Made by a program: the position numbers and the translations under genes
Notes under the pieces: generated by a model
Database searches by the model: none
What the model was told of the DNA's origin: nothing
The model's input: the letters and a program-made list of their open reading frames with translations, nothing else
Shown: positions 45,064 to 53,915 of the stretch, in pieces
How positions within the stretch are numbered: position 1 is the stretch's first letter
Layout: each line of letters begins with the position of its first letter
Origin: Turritopsis dohrnii
Taxonomy: Eukaryota; Cnidaria; Hydrozoa; Anthoathecata; Oceaniidae
Direction: 5' to 3'
Assembly: GCA_027922465.2 (NCBI GenBank)
Contig: BQMF02000832.1
Coordinates: 20,382-84,381, forward strand
DNA: 64,000 nucleotides

Positions 45064-45684
45064 TTAAAAAAAGTTGTCATTTACAAGATCGTGTTTTCTT
45101 TTCTGAACATGTTTAAGCAAGTCTGAAGTATGAAATTGAAATCGAGTGTTCAAATATTTCAACAGATTGATTCCGTCATTAATAAACAAATAGATGCCAG
45201 TAATGAATTTTTCATTGACATCGTGATTGGTTAAGATTAATTGAGGAAAGTCTGCTTTCATTGTGAGTTGAATTGCAATGTATGTTCCATCCTCCATTTT
45301 AAGCTGAATCGAATCACTTCCGTTATCGTTAGTTGATACGACACAATTGCTTGCTATATCTTCCATTAACGTATACATATTCTTGACTTGTTGTAGATCC
45401 TCGAATTTCACGTATTTTATTCGACTTTTCAATTCTTTCAAATTTTTACTCATTATCTTTAAAATTGCTGCAAACAAAAGATGAACATGTGAAACACCTT
45501 TCAATCCAAAAACTTTGTGATATTCTTTCAAGGCAGGATAGAGACAACGTATAATGATTGTATCGTCAGGATCTTCATCTCGAGCGTAAACGATTTTTTC
45601 ATTAGAAATACTTTTGAAATGCCATTTAGTGGACTCATAATGTTGCTTAACAGCAGCGACAGTATCAGCTTGTCCAACTTCCAT
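45064..45684 (-). CDS. Polinton 1 right-end hypothetical protein
   Basis: 206 residues from ATG 45684; the frame is open to 45753 but without ATG there. Mixed alpha/beta composition with WHFKSISNEKIVYARDEDPD and a C-terminal basic stretch (HVQKRKHDL). It runs inward from the right copy of the 66-bp promoter block, mirroring the two genes at the left end, and converges on the polymerase gene with a 68-base gap. Function unknown. Position suggests an early or regulatory gene. Confidence 0.6.
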   Translation of the reverse strand: MEVGQADTVAAVKQHYESTKWHFKSISNEKIVYARDEDPDDTIIIRCLYPALKEYHKVFGLKGVSHVHLLFAAILKIMSKNLKELKSRIKYVKFEDLQQVKNMYTLMEDIASNCVVSTNDNGSDSIQLKMEDGTYIAIQLTMKADFPQLILTNHDVNEKFITGIYLFINDGINLLKYLNTRFQFHTSDLLKHVQKRKHDLVNDNFF

Positions 45685-45786
45685 CTTGAATGTTGTAAGG
45701 TTTGCGAGAATAAACTTTGAAAACGAGCTTATGCTATTTATTAGTGAAAGCAATTAAAATAATTAGATTTAATTGGTTCTTATTCT

Positions 45787-45852
45787 CAACGCTGATTGGT
45801 TCTTGAGGTTGTGACGTCAGAGGTGGCGCAGAAGCCCCACTTTATATCTACT
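45787..45852. promoter_or_regulatory. Right copy of 66-bp inverted promoter block
   Basis: It is an exact inverse of 32244-32309, with the CCAAT, CRE and TATA motifs. It is about 100 bases upstream of the ATG of the leftward gene. Confidence 0.65.
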
Positions 45853-46213
45853 GACATTGTTTTTTTAAATCAAGAAAGGCACTGCACAATGCTTTTAATA
45901 TGCATCGTAAAAACTTTTAACTCGAATGTGTTTATTTTCACAATATATCATGTATACACTTAAGCATAAAAATGTTATAAATTTAACAGTTTAAAGAACC
46001 CATTATTTGCGGACTAGTTCGTTTGTCATATAAACACCGCTTAATGTCTTTGAACAGAAGAAACTGAACTTGATAGTTCATACGTGCAAATAGCAACACA
46101 ACATAAACAAAGGAGTTACCATCTAAATTAATAATGGGATGGTTTACTCAAAGAACTACGTATAAAAAAGAGCGGTAACAAAGTCGACCAACCTAAGAGT
46201 AACTATATAAAAG
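45853..46213. other. Right-end-specific segment of Polinton 1, non-coding part
   Basis: No ORF or motif is convincing. It belongs to the segment missing from the left end. Confidence 0.4.
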
Positions 46214-46530
46214 CTATTGTGATTGATACGTTAAATTGCATTCTTTTGCAATTCGTTCACAGTCCTCTACAGTAACATTTCCCAAAGATACGAAAGTACT
46301 TGGAATTGCAATGTTTGACCAGGAAGGAACGTTTTTGAAGCAGAATTCTTTAACACAGAAATAGAATTTCTGTTCAACAGACGGTTGCTTGCATAAGGAA
46401 CGGTTAAGGCACCATCTACTACGAAACATTCTGTACCTTTTGATATAATCTTTTTACAGCGTGGTGATGCGCATTTGGCACTCCTATTTGCTTTTAGATG
46501 ATATGCAAAGGTTTGTATTTGTCCAAACAT
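46214..46530 (-). pseudogene. Frameshifted Cys-rich ORF in the right arm of Polinton 1
   Basis: Two overlapping minus-strand frames (46267-46530 and 46214-46429) each carry half of what looks like one protein. The first has KCASPRCKKII and GTECFVVDGALTVPY. The second has FYFCVKEFCFKNVPSWSNI and an acidic end. The switch falls near 46385-46395. The cysteine pairs suggest a zinc-binding fold. It lies in about 1.1 kb present only at the right end between promoter block and terminal repeat. Function not recognised. Confidence 0.5.
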
Positions 46531-46947
46531 TTACGAGTCTCAATGTCTAAGTTCTCTGAAAGTTTTCGATTGCACGTGTTTTTCTTATATAATTCCGCCA
46601 AATGAGCGTATATATATAAACAACCCCCTCGATTATTTTTCACAAAGACGCCAATTTTGTGTTCGTTCTTTAACTTGCACCTGGTTAATTAATCAGACGG
46701 GGGTAACAACAGAGATAGTCAGCGTTAACAGATCATCGTAGTATTCTTGGTAGTGCAGTATTCTTTTTAGTAAAGAAATCTCTCTTTCATTGATATTCTG
46801 AATACACTCCTGCTCTTTATTATACGATCAATAAAATCAAAATACAATGTACTCAAATGAGCAGCAAATAGTATTCCTTCATTAAGTATCTCTGAATATT
46901 CAAAATTAGGTGTATATAATATTTTCCAAGTTGCAAAAAAGCATCCG
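46531..46947. other. Right-end-specific segment, outer part
   Basis: GAGCGTATATATATAAACAA near 46605 could be a TATA region for the frameshifted ORF. Otherwise nothing recognised. Confidence 0.35.
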
Positions 46948-47015
46948 CTGGGCACGTAAGGCACGTGGGCACGTAAGGCACGTAGGGCACGTAAGGCACG
47001 TCATTTAGCAGACTC
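46948..47015 (-). repeat. Right terminal inverted repeat, Polinton 1
   Basis: Inverse of the left end, containing six or so GGCACGTA units. Confidence 0.85.
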
Positions 47016-47024
47016 GTATTAAAA

Positions 47025-47838
47025 ATACTTTGGGGTAGACAGCAAATAACTATTGAAAGCAATCAAAATTTGTACTGTGTAGCATTTCAAATTAGGACAA
47101 GAGTTATTTTCCAAAAAGAGATGGTCTTAAAGTGACAATTTATAAAATCGTATACTCATTATGTGATGAAAATGACCTTCGTAAATCCCAAATGAAAAAA
47201 CAACAACAGATTTTGGTAGTGAAAATACACATCCATAACCAAATCACTACGAAGCTGAAAACAGAAGTTTGTGTTCTGGTTTATTCTAATTTACAGATTG
47301 TTATGTTGGATTGTGTTTTGACTTACGTTTTTTGTTTGTGTATGGAAAGTTGACAATGTAATAAATTATATACTTTTTACAAAATAAAATATGATAACAC
47401 AGTATCAAAACGTGATCATGGAAGTAATCCATAGTATCCAGGCTATCGAAGCCAGGCAAGCACATTCAACCAGATTCTTTCAAGTTATTATCTGTCTCAA
47501 TCCTGTGTATAAAAATATTATATATAATATACGTAATTGGTTTTCTGAACTTCTCATTGGATATACGACATCACATTTTTAATTGCTGTTTTTGTAATGT
47601 ACTCTTTGAATTAACATAACTGGTTGTTCTGGTTGTTCTCCAAGTATAAAAGGTTTCCTCTATGGCTGTACATCATGTAGTGCGTGCGGTGTCAGTTCAG
47701 TTATAGGCTATTATCATAGTCACAGGAAGAAAGATAGTCTGGAGACTACGGGCCGTATACAAGTTTTCCAACTGTTTTTTGAATTGATGATGTTTTGTTT
47801 CGCGCGGCCCGAGTGGGCCTGCACAGAAAACACATAAA
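47025..47838. other. Non-coding stretch right of Polinton 1
   Basis: Only short ORFs with no recognisable features. The 47640-47838 part is less AT-rich and may be the promoter or leader of the next ORF. Confidence 0.4.
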
Positions 47839-48513
47839 ATGGCTGCGCATAATGAAGATTACTTTGATGGCGATGATTTCGATGCGATTTTGGCCGTCAT
47901 TGATGAGGATATGCTCGATCAAGACAATACTTTTAGTCGTGAAGTTTCTGATATGGTTGAAGAATTAGTTCAAATGTCTTGTAGCAGTTTTTCATGTGAT
48001 CTTTGCGACAAAGTTTACAAAACACTAAGGGGACTCTCAAGACATAAAAATTCGAAACATGTTGACGTTGTTGAAAATCGTTCTTTGACCACTGCTTCTA
48101 CATCTGCACCTGAAGAAATACTCCATCCTTTGTCCTTTAAAAAGTACCTTCAGATGAGTGCATCAGAGCTTGCTCAGGATGAATGCTACTCTGAAAAAAC
48201 AACACAAGAGTTTGCTGATTTTGTTGTATCCAACGAGTTTGCATCCCACTACTATCAATTTATAAAGAAAACTGTTGGTAACTTTAAGGGTAATGCTGAA
48301 TTTTATAAATGTGTTTCAGATGATTTCATTTTAAAAAATCTTTCTAAGAGAAGTTCTGTCATTCTTGGATTCAAAGTTGCAAATCATGTTTTGGCACATC
48401 TAACTGGTTTCAAGGCAACAGATGATGGTATAGATATAAAAGAACCTTTAGATCACTGCAGAGGCTTCCTCTGCAACGGACGCTTTTTTGACGTCGCTGT
48501 TATTTTCTGGTAA
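47839..48513 (+). CDS. C2H2-finger orphan protein, probably partial
   Basis: 224 residues with an acidic N-terminus (DYFDGDDFDAILAVIDED). One classical finger, CDLCDKVYKTLRGLSRHKNSKH in essence, sits at about 55-76 with C-x2-C and H-x4-H spacing. A helical domain with FADFVVSNEFASHYYQFIKK and GFKVANHVLAHLTGF follows. The layout matches the broken gene at 12395-14597, so both may belong to one multicopy family. The last about 30 residues look unlike the rest and may be read-through into intron, meaning later exons are lost. Nuclear role likely; function unknown. Confidence 0.5.
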   Translation: MAAHNEDYFDGDDFDAILAVIDEDMLDQDNTFSREVSDMVEELVQMSCSSFSCDLCDKVYKTLRGLSRHKNSKHVDVVENRSLTTASTSAPEEILHPLSFKKYLQMSASELAQDECYSEKTTQEFADFVVSNEFASHYYQFIKKTVGNFKGNAEFYKCVSDDFILKNLSKRSSVILGFKVANHVLAHLTGFKATDDGIDIKEPLDHCRGFLCNGRFFDVAVIFW

Positions 48514-48863
48514 TTTTGACTACAAATACTGTTTGAAACTACCATAAAACTCTCGACTACGACTGGGGCAGGAGTTAATTGGACCCTGGTCGTGAATGAT
48601 TTTTGAGCGTAAACGAAAAATTATTATCGTATCAAAGAAAACGGTAGTTCTCGCGTTGTGATAAAGATGAACAAGCTTCTGGTCTTTGTTATGATCTATC
48701 TATTGGCAGATAATATTGCTTATTCGACTGCTGCATCGAGTCAACAGAAATCTGCATTAACATGAAAAACTGCTACAAGGCATTTGAACTAATTCTTCAA
48801 CCATATCAGAAACTTCACGACTAAAAGTATTGTCACACAAAACGAAGGCTCAGTGCACCCATC

Positions 48864-49012
48864 TTGTTATACAAGAACCACGACGCTACATTTCAATTAA
48901 TTCTCTCCGGCGATATAGAGACAAATCCTGGACCGACTCATCGACCGACTTGCAGTGTTTGTCAGAAAACTGTCCGGAAAAACTCTTTCCACCATGAATG
49001 CGTGGTCTGCAA
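48864..49012 (+). pseudogene. LINE 5' fragment with 2A-like peptide and PHD-like finger
   Basis: The frame encodes LILSGDIETNPGP (48897-48935), which fits the DxExNPGP consensus of 2A ribosome-skipping peptides. It is followed by CSVC...HHECVVC, the start of a PHD-like zinc finger. This combination is known at the N-terminus of some CR1/L2-type non-LTR retrotransposons. The frame is cut at about 49013 by the tail of the next LINE. The initiation codon is not clear, since the open frame begins with TTG in the window. Confidence 0.65.
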
Positions 49013-50077
49013 AAATAATAATAATAATAATAATAATAATAATTGTTTATATTGGCTCTTCTCCTGAAATAGCGTATGAAATTGTGCATGATGTGTGTTA
49101 TATAAAAGAACGTGAAAATACAAATTAACACAACATTAATTATCAATATTTTGTCAATCAGCAATTGTTCTGGCAAGAGCTTTGTCGTGAAGGTATCTCT
49201 TGCATTTTCTGATGAAGTTTATAGAATTAATTTCATTACGTGTGTTCAATGGCAAATTGTTGAATACTTTGCTAGTTACGTCTAGAAATGAGTTCTTGAT
49301 ATTTGACGTCGGCAGTTTAAAATTTCCTGCATTTCGTAGACGTTCATTTGGTTCACGAAACCGATTCTGCAGATGTTCAGGCCAGTGCTCATCGTAGATA
49401 GATTTGTATGCTATTTTTGCTGCTGAAAACTCCATTCTTTCTTTGATCGGAAGCCAGTTTAGGTTGACGGTGTTAGAAGTTCTACTATAGTGGTTGGTGA
49501 CGTAACTTGTTGCTGCATTCTGAAGTTTTTGCAGCCGTTTCTTCAATTCTTCGGACGATTCCATGAATACGATGTTGCAGTAGTCAAGTTTAGTGAAGAT
49601 CAACATTTCAGCTAAACTTTTCCTCAGGTGGAATGGCGTGAATCTTTTGATTTTTTTTATCATTCGCAGCGTCGAATAACCGCAAGACAACAGCTTATTT
49701 ATATGATCTTTCCATTGAAGTTTTTCATCAAAGATGACTCCAAGTATTTTCGTCGTCTTCTCTCGTTCTATTGTCCGGTCAAGGTGACTAATTTTATATG
49801 TGTTCGGATCACCGAGATTGTGTGCTTTGAACATGGCAGGCGTGGCAAATAACATAGATTTTGTTTTGAGTTGGTTGAAGATCAGGTTGTTCTCTGTTGA
49901 CCAGCTTGCAAGGGAGTTCAAGTCGTCTTCGAGACTTTGTGCGCAATCTCTAATGTTCTTATGCTTGCAGTGCTGATAGATGTTGGTATCATCTGCATAT
50001 TGAAGGCACGTACTACGGACGTGGTTGGACATAAGTAGTAGGCGGGAGGCATTATAGGCCCACTTTTCGATGTTCAT
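49013..50077 (-). pseudogene. 5'-truncated LINE with reverse transcriptase C-terminal half
   Basis: The ORF 49154-50077 (307 residues) starts inside the reverse transcriptase palm, with CLQYADDTNIY supplying the YADD motif. It continues through thumb-like LGVIFDEKLQWKDHI and the usual RNA-binding C-terminus to a stop at 49154. About 110 bases of 3' untranslated sequence lead to an (ATT)n tail at 49013-49043, read on the minus strand. 5' truncation and a microsatellite tail fit a CR1/L2/Rex-like insertion. It runs opposite to the 2A-containing fragment it interrupts. Confidence 0.75.
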
Positions 50078-50267
50078 AATTTTATCGAGAATTTACTATA
50101 TTTTTTAACGGTATGAAAATAAGGGGATTTCCCCATGACAGTATTAACGTGAAACGCGTTAATAAGTGTTATCATGAAATTTCAATTAGTATAGAGGTTT
50201 GGTGTGTATCCCATCATCAGCTACGATTCTTTTGTCATAATAAGCGCTGAGCACACACAAGCACATC

Positions 50268-50864
50268 CTAGTAACCATTTTCGGTTATTGACTTTTTCAA
50301 GTTTTGGAGTTCTATCATCAAACTTTTTTGAAATTGATTTTGGGTTTCAGTCTCCATCTTTCTATCTGTAGAACTGAGTCCTTCTAAAGCTTTGTAATAT
50401 GTTCCCTGCAAAACCTGGAATTCTTTGTAATTGATCCTTCCATCAGTCAGCGCCTGACTTATGTTAGTTTCGAACACAGCGATTGAGGATGTAACAATAT
50501 CATATAATTTTATCACTTTTTCTACTTTCTTTTGATATCTTTTGATGACAGCTGTGGTAAGTCCGGTACAGATAGAGCCGGCTAAGGCTACACCACCTAA
50601 TCCTGCAGAAATAGGTATTCCGATAATAGTAGCCCCTGTTGCAATTGAACCGATGCCAGAGCCAACGGTTATAGCGCTTGAGCTAGCATTTAGTAGCATC
50701 GATCGTTCTATCGCCTTGTTGTATCTCTTGAGCTTGATGCTAAACTTGTTCTTAAGTTTTATCAACTCTTCAAATTCTGAATTTATTACGCTTGCGTTAA
50801 ACTTTTCCTGCTCATTCAAATCCTCAGGAGCAGTGGGTAGTTTTGGATAAATTTTAAAATTCAT
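50268..50864 (-). CDS. Element 2 membrane-hairpin protein
   Basis: 198 residues. A charged N-terminal helix region is followed by a glycine/alanine-rich hydrophobic stretch at about 65-105 (IGSIATGATIIGIPISAGLG) that looks like a membrane hairpin. A helical C-terminus with KLYDIVTSSIAVFETNI follows. A membrane-active or envelope-associated role is possible, but nothing proves it. It is divergent from the next gene over 55 bases carrying an inverted TTTAGAGG/CCTCTAAA pair. Confidence 0.55.
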   Translation of the reverse strand: MNFKIYPKLPTAPEDLNEQEKFNASVINSEFEELIKLKNKFSIKLKRYNKAIERSMLLNASSSAITVGSGIGSIATGATIIGIPISAGLGGVALAGSICTGLTTAVIKRYQKKVEKVIKLYDIVTSSIAVFETNISQALTDGRINYKEFQVLQGTYYKALEGLSSTDRKMETETQNQFQKSLMIELQNLKKSITENGY

Positions 50865-50919
50865 ATTTAGAGGTATGTTATAATAATAAATAATAATAAA
50901 TTACCCTCTAAATAAATAA
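50865..50919. promoter_or_regulatory. Divergent promoter with inverted TTTAGAGG motif
   Basis: TTTAGAGGTA and TACCCTCTAAA face each other across an AT-rich core (AATAATAAATAATAATAA). The arrangement suits bidirectional initiation for the two flanking genes. Confidence 0.45.
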
Positions 50920-52203
50920 ATGGCAGACATTGACATAGATCCTTTTGGAGAACATGGTATGACGACAGATGAAACAACCGATGAGACGTTTCCTCTCATA
51001 CCAACTTCAGGTGATCGTACGGATGTACAGATACATACAGCCGAAGGTCGAGAAACGTCAGATGCAAGTCAAAGAATCGAACTTTTAAGCAGTTATGTTG
51101 ATGATATATTAAAAAGATTATCTGAAAGCCTCAATCAGGAAAAACCTAATTCCAAACATACCGATCTGTTTGAAATCAGAGAAGGTAAATTATACTACAA
51201 AGACAGTAGCGATCCATTGACGAGGAGAGATGGAATACTAAGGGCTACCGGTACTATAGCTGATATATTGCGTAAGGAGGGGTTACGTAAATTAGGGTTT
51301 GATATACCTATTGGCAAAATAACAGCACGACAAGCAGTTATGTTAAACAAAATACAAGAAGAACTCCCTTCATCATCTAAAATCACAAAATCGAGTGATG
51401 TAGAGCTTGAGGAAATCACGGGGAACATTGTAAATAGTACGGAAGATCTAATTTCATTAATAAGACAACAATCTGTCGATCATGAAACGACTCAGACCGG
51501 TGATCTATTTGAATATCCTGTGCGAGAGTTGTTAGGATTGGATAAGGCGCTGAGAAACATACGAGGAGGTCTTCAGGAAGAGGTTGCAAAAAAGGTTCGA
51601 ATAGAACAGCGTATCGATCGAGAGAAAAACAAGTTGGAGGAGATGGAAAACGATGCGACATACACGGACGAACAACGAAAAGAGGTCGAAGAGAGAGTGG
51701 AGGGATTACATGAAGAGTTGAAAGCTAGGAAAGAGAACATTAATATTCGCAAAGGCAAATTAAACAGTCAAGTTACGAGCATCAAAGAAACCATTGCTAA
51801 AGTCCTCGACAGCGATACCTCATTAGGTGAAAGGATACGAACACTATTCCGCGAACAAGGTATAACAATCGTTAGCATTCTGACAGCGTTTGGTATGGCT
51901 ATCGGTGTCCTTGTGGAAGCTTTGTTACCGAGAGGGTCAGCAGCTGGAAACTCTTCACAAAATCCTGACAAAGGTGGTGATAAAAAGGACGGTGCAAAGG
52001 AATGGATAAAAAATAAACTAAAAGCGTTAGCATCACTTCTAGGTAGATTGGCATCTAGAGCGGCAGAGGCTTTACCAGGAATAATTGGGTCTATCGTATC
52101 ATGGATATTGAACAGAGCAAAAGAAGTTGTAGGTTGGTTAAGTCAAAATTTATGGGCTCTGATTGTAGGGTTGATCTATACATACCTTGTCACTAGACGG
52201 TAA
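50920..52203 (+). CDS. Element 2 coiled-coil, membrane-anchored protein
   Basis: 427 residues. The N-terminus is acidic and Thr-rich. A charged coiled coil spans about 215-300 (RIDREKNKLEEMENDATY region). A hydrophobic segment (VSILTAFGMAIGVLVEALL) lies near 325, then a glycine/lysine linker. A long amphipathic-to-hydrophobic C-terminus follows (LPGIIGSIVSWILNRA, LWALIVGLIYTYLV). The shape suggests a spike, fusion-like or tape-measure-like virion component, but this is speculation from topology. It is the only rightward gene in the left half and looks intact. It is a candidate for the least understood structural gene of the element. Confidence 0.6.
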   Translation: MADIDIDPFGEHGMTTDETTDETFPLIPTSGDRTDVQIHTAEGRETSDASQRIELLSSYVDDILKRLSESLNQEKPNSKHTDLFEIREGKLYYKDSSDPLTRRDGILRATGTIADILRKEGLRKLGFDIPIGKITARQAVMLNKIQEELPSSSKITKSSDVELEEITGNIVNSTEDLISLIRQQSVDHETTQTGDLFEYPVRELLGLDKALRNIRGGLQEEVAKKVRIEQRIDREKNKLEEMENDATYTDEQRKEVEERVEGLHEELKARKENINIRKGKLNSQVTSIKETIAKVLDSDTSLGERIRTLFREQGITIVSILTAFGMAIGVLVEALLPRGSAAGNSSQNPDKGGDKKDGAKEWIKNKLKALASLLGRLASRAAEALPGIIGSIVSWILNRAKEVVGWLSQNLWALIVGLIYTYLVTRR

Positions 52204-52260
52204 CCATCTGAAAGTGTATATGTTACATGTATCGTGTAACATAATTTTTGTTGATGGTCT

Positions 52261-52683
52261 TCATCTTTCAAAATACCACACAGCACCACCAATACCGAGC
52301 ATACTCAGAGCTATAAAAGCCAATTCTCTTTCATGTTGATCATGACTCGGTGTATAAAAGTCGCTCAATACAGGCTCTCGTGGTAGCGGTTCAAGATGAT
52401 TACTAAATACTCTATTGTACTCTCTCATTGCATCATTTAGTTCTATGAATTTAGTCTCAGCCTTCTTTTCGAGCATGAGCTGCTTATTACTGAAATCGAT
52501 TCTTTCCTGTCGTTTTTGCTGCCATTCAATCTGTGCTTTTTGTAATTTTTCTATGGCCAAATCATGACGTTTTCTTTCCTTATCGATTCTGTCTTTGGAT
52601 AAACTTGAAAACAGATAGCTCGATCCTGTGAAAGCCAAAGCGTTAGCCAAAGCTCCACCCAACATCATTGCGATAGAAGCCAT
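52261..52683 (-). CDS. Element 2 small protein with two hydrophobic ends
   Basis: 140 residues. The N-terminus is hydrophobic (MLGGALANALAFTGSSYLF), the middle is a highly charged helix (RKRHDLAIEKLQKAQIEW) and the C-terminus is again hydrophobic (LAFIALSMLGIGGAVWYF). A two-anchor topology with a coiled middle is likely. It is separated from the next upstream gene on the same strand by two bases. Function unknown. Confidence 0.55.
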   Translation of the reverse strand: MASIAMMLGGALANALAFTGSSYLFSSLSKDRIDKERKRHDLAIEKLQKAQIEWQQKRQERIDFSNKQLMLEKKAETKFIELNDAMREYNRVFSNHLEPLPREPVLSDFYTPSHDQHERELAFIALSMLGIGGAVWYFER

Positions 52684-52685
52684 AT

Positions 52686-52913
52686 TTAGATATTGATATT
52701 TTCAGGCAAAATCTTTTGTTTGATTAAGTAGTCCTTTGTCACTTCACTAGCGGCGATAATGGCAACTAGTTTTCCCGTATCTTCCAAGTCGAACTTTTGA
52801 ATAGAGGGTGGTGTCATTTTTAACACCTTTTTTCCTAGCATAGAGTAGCCGATAGCGAAAACGCAGACGACTGATGCATGATATAAATCGTTGATGATAC
52901 TTTTCTTGTCCAT
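52686..52913 (-). CDS. Element 2 small membrane protein
   Basis: 75 residues if started at ATG 52913, which removes a lysine-rich leader that would overlap the upstream gene (ATG 52955). One membrane-like segment (VVCVFAIGYSMLGKKVL) is followed by DLEDTGKLVAIIAASEV. It belongs to a series of short membrane proteins on this strand. Function unknown. Confidence 0.5.
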   Translation of the reverse strand: MDKKSIINDLYHASVVCVFAIGYSMLGKKVLKMTPPSIQKFDLEDTGKLVAIIAASEVTKDYLIKQKILPENINI

Positions 52914-52941
52914 GTTTGTTATATATACATTTTTTTTCTTT

Positions 52942-53286
52942 TTATTCCATTTCATGTTTATTGATTTTCACTGGTATTTTAGATTTTTGTGGAAGGGGGG
53001 TGGATGGTGACCCACGGGGTAATATTTGCTCTTTCTTTTTATACACAAAATAAGCAAATCCACCAACTAAACCGAGAGCTATTATTCCACCTACACCATA
53101 GGTGTAGTTCATAGGTTGTTCATTTGGTTTGGTGAGAGAGGCCTCAGGCTTCTCCATTTCTTTTTGAGGTGACACTTGTTTTAATTGTTCTCGTTTTTTA
53201 CGGTTGTATTCCGCCAACTTCTTACCCGCTTCAACCTTTTTTGGGTTCTTCGTTGTCACTTGAATGGGAGTCTGTTCTTCTAACAT
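52942..53286 (-). CDS. Element 2 single-pass membrane protein
   Basis: 114 residues. A basic N-terminal half (EAGKKLAEYNRKKREQ) is followed by one transmembrane segment at about 70-88 (GIIALGLVGGFAYFVY) and a basic juxtamembrane KKKEQ. The start overlaps the end of the upstream gene by 56 bases in another frame. Function unknown. Confidence 0.5.
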   Translation of the reverse strand: MLEEQTPIQVTTKNPKKVEAGKKLAEYNRKKREQLKQVSPQKEMEKPEASLTKPNEQPMNYTYGVGGIIALGLVGGFAYFVYKKKEQILPRGSPSTPLPQKSKIPVKINKHEME

Positions 53287-53875
53287 TTTTATTATCTGCT
53301 ATATTTATATTATCATCGGATTTTTTTAAATTTATTTCATTGATATAATGCCTCCCACTAATAAGTCCACCACTCAGTGGTGCTAATAATGAGCCGAATT
53401 TATAATATAAGTCACACGTGAATCTTTGAAGGGCAGAATTTAAGAAGGGGTCATTTTCCAGGTCATTGCTCAACGCTTCTTGATTGTTTATTCCTAACAT
53501 TGTACAAAACCCCATCGAATAAATGCGTATGAGTGATTTCCCTAAGGATTTTACCATTTGACCTGATAGTTTAGCCTCGTAGATACTAAAAAGTTTTTCT
53601 ACCTCCTCATCTTTGAGTTTGTTAATTTGCTCTTCCGTGTACATTTTCCCTAAGTATAGCTTGCTTCTCCCGGTTAAGACACACTCGAGCAGTTTTTGCC
53701 TTTTACCATCTGAAGGTGGTGGAGGGGATTCACCTGGAATATCGTAGCTGATTAAATTACCGATCGCTGTTTCCGCCATTTTTATTAGAGAGAGGTATTT
53801 TTTTAACACAAAATAAAAGTAAAATAGCAAGATCACCAATATACTTAATAACACGAAGTTGACATATTCTATCAT
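53231..53875 (-). CDS. Element 2 protein with N-terminal anchor and helical domain
   Basis: 214 residues. An N-terminal transmembrane stretch (FVLLSILVILLFYFYFVL) is followed by a soluble domain with YLGKMYTEEQINKLKDEEV, EAKLSGQMVKSLGKSLI and PFLNSALQRFTCDLYYKFG. The later methionine (MAETAIG, residue 33) is an alternative start that would drop the anchor. The tail is Ser/Asp-rich. It probably belongs with the neighbouring membrane proteins. Function unknown. Confidence 0.55.
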   Translation of the reverse strand: MIEYVNFVLLSILVILLFYFYFVLKKYLSLIKMAETAIGNLISYDIPGESPPPPSDGKRQKLLECVLTGRSKLYLGKMYTEEQINKLKDEEVEKLFSIYEAKLSGQMVKSLGKSLIRIYSMGFCTMLGINNQEALSNDLENDPFLNSALQRFTCDLYYKFGSLLAPLSGGLISGRHYINEINLKKSDDNINIADNKNVRRTDSHSSDNEEPKKG

Positions 53876-53915
53876 TTTGTTGTGTTTGTTATAATTTTCT
53901 TATACTCTCTTATAA

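Larger units (their letters stand above)
32137..47015. mobile_element. Polinton/Maverick element 1, complete ends
   Basis: The element spans 14,879 bp from GAGTCTGCTAAATGACGTGC to its inverse, with GTATTAAAA directly outside both ends (32128-32136 and 47016-47024). It encodes integrase, protein-primed polymerase B, FtsK/HerA-type packaging ATPase, adenovirus-like protease, and two jelly-roll capsid proteins, the full Polinton set. Family members are thought to be able to form virus particles. Here the major capsid gene is broken, so this copy probably cannot do so alone. Polintons normally duplicate 6 bp, so the 9-bp repeat is notable. Confidence 0.9.

Noticed and set aside
46767..47062. ORFs with VPYVPYVP repeats at the right end of Polinton 1
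   Set aside because: They are translations of the GGCACGTA terminal repeats, not proteins.
47016..50100. Polinton 1 and element 2 as one giant element
   Set aside because: Polinton 1 has matching ends with a flanking duplication at 47015, and the two have separate full sets of core genes.
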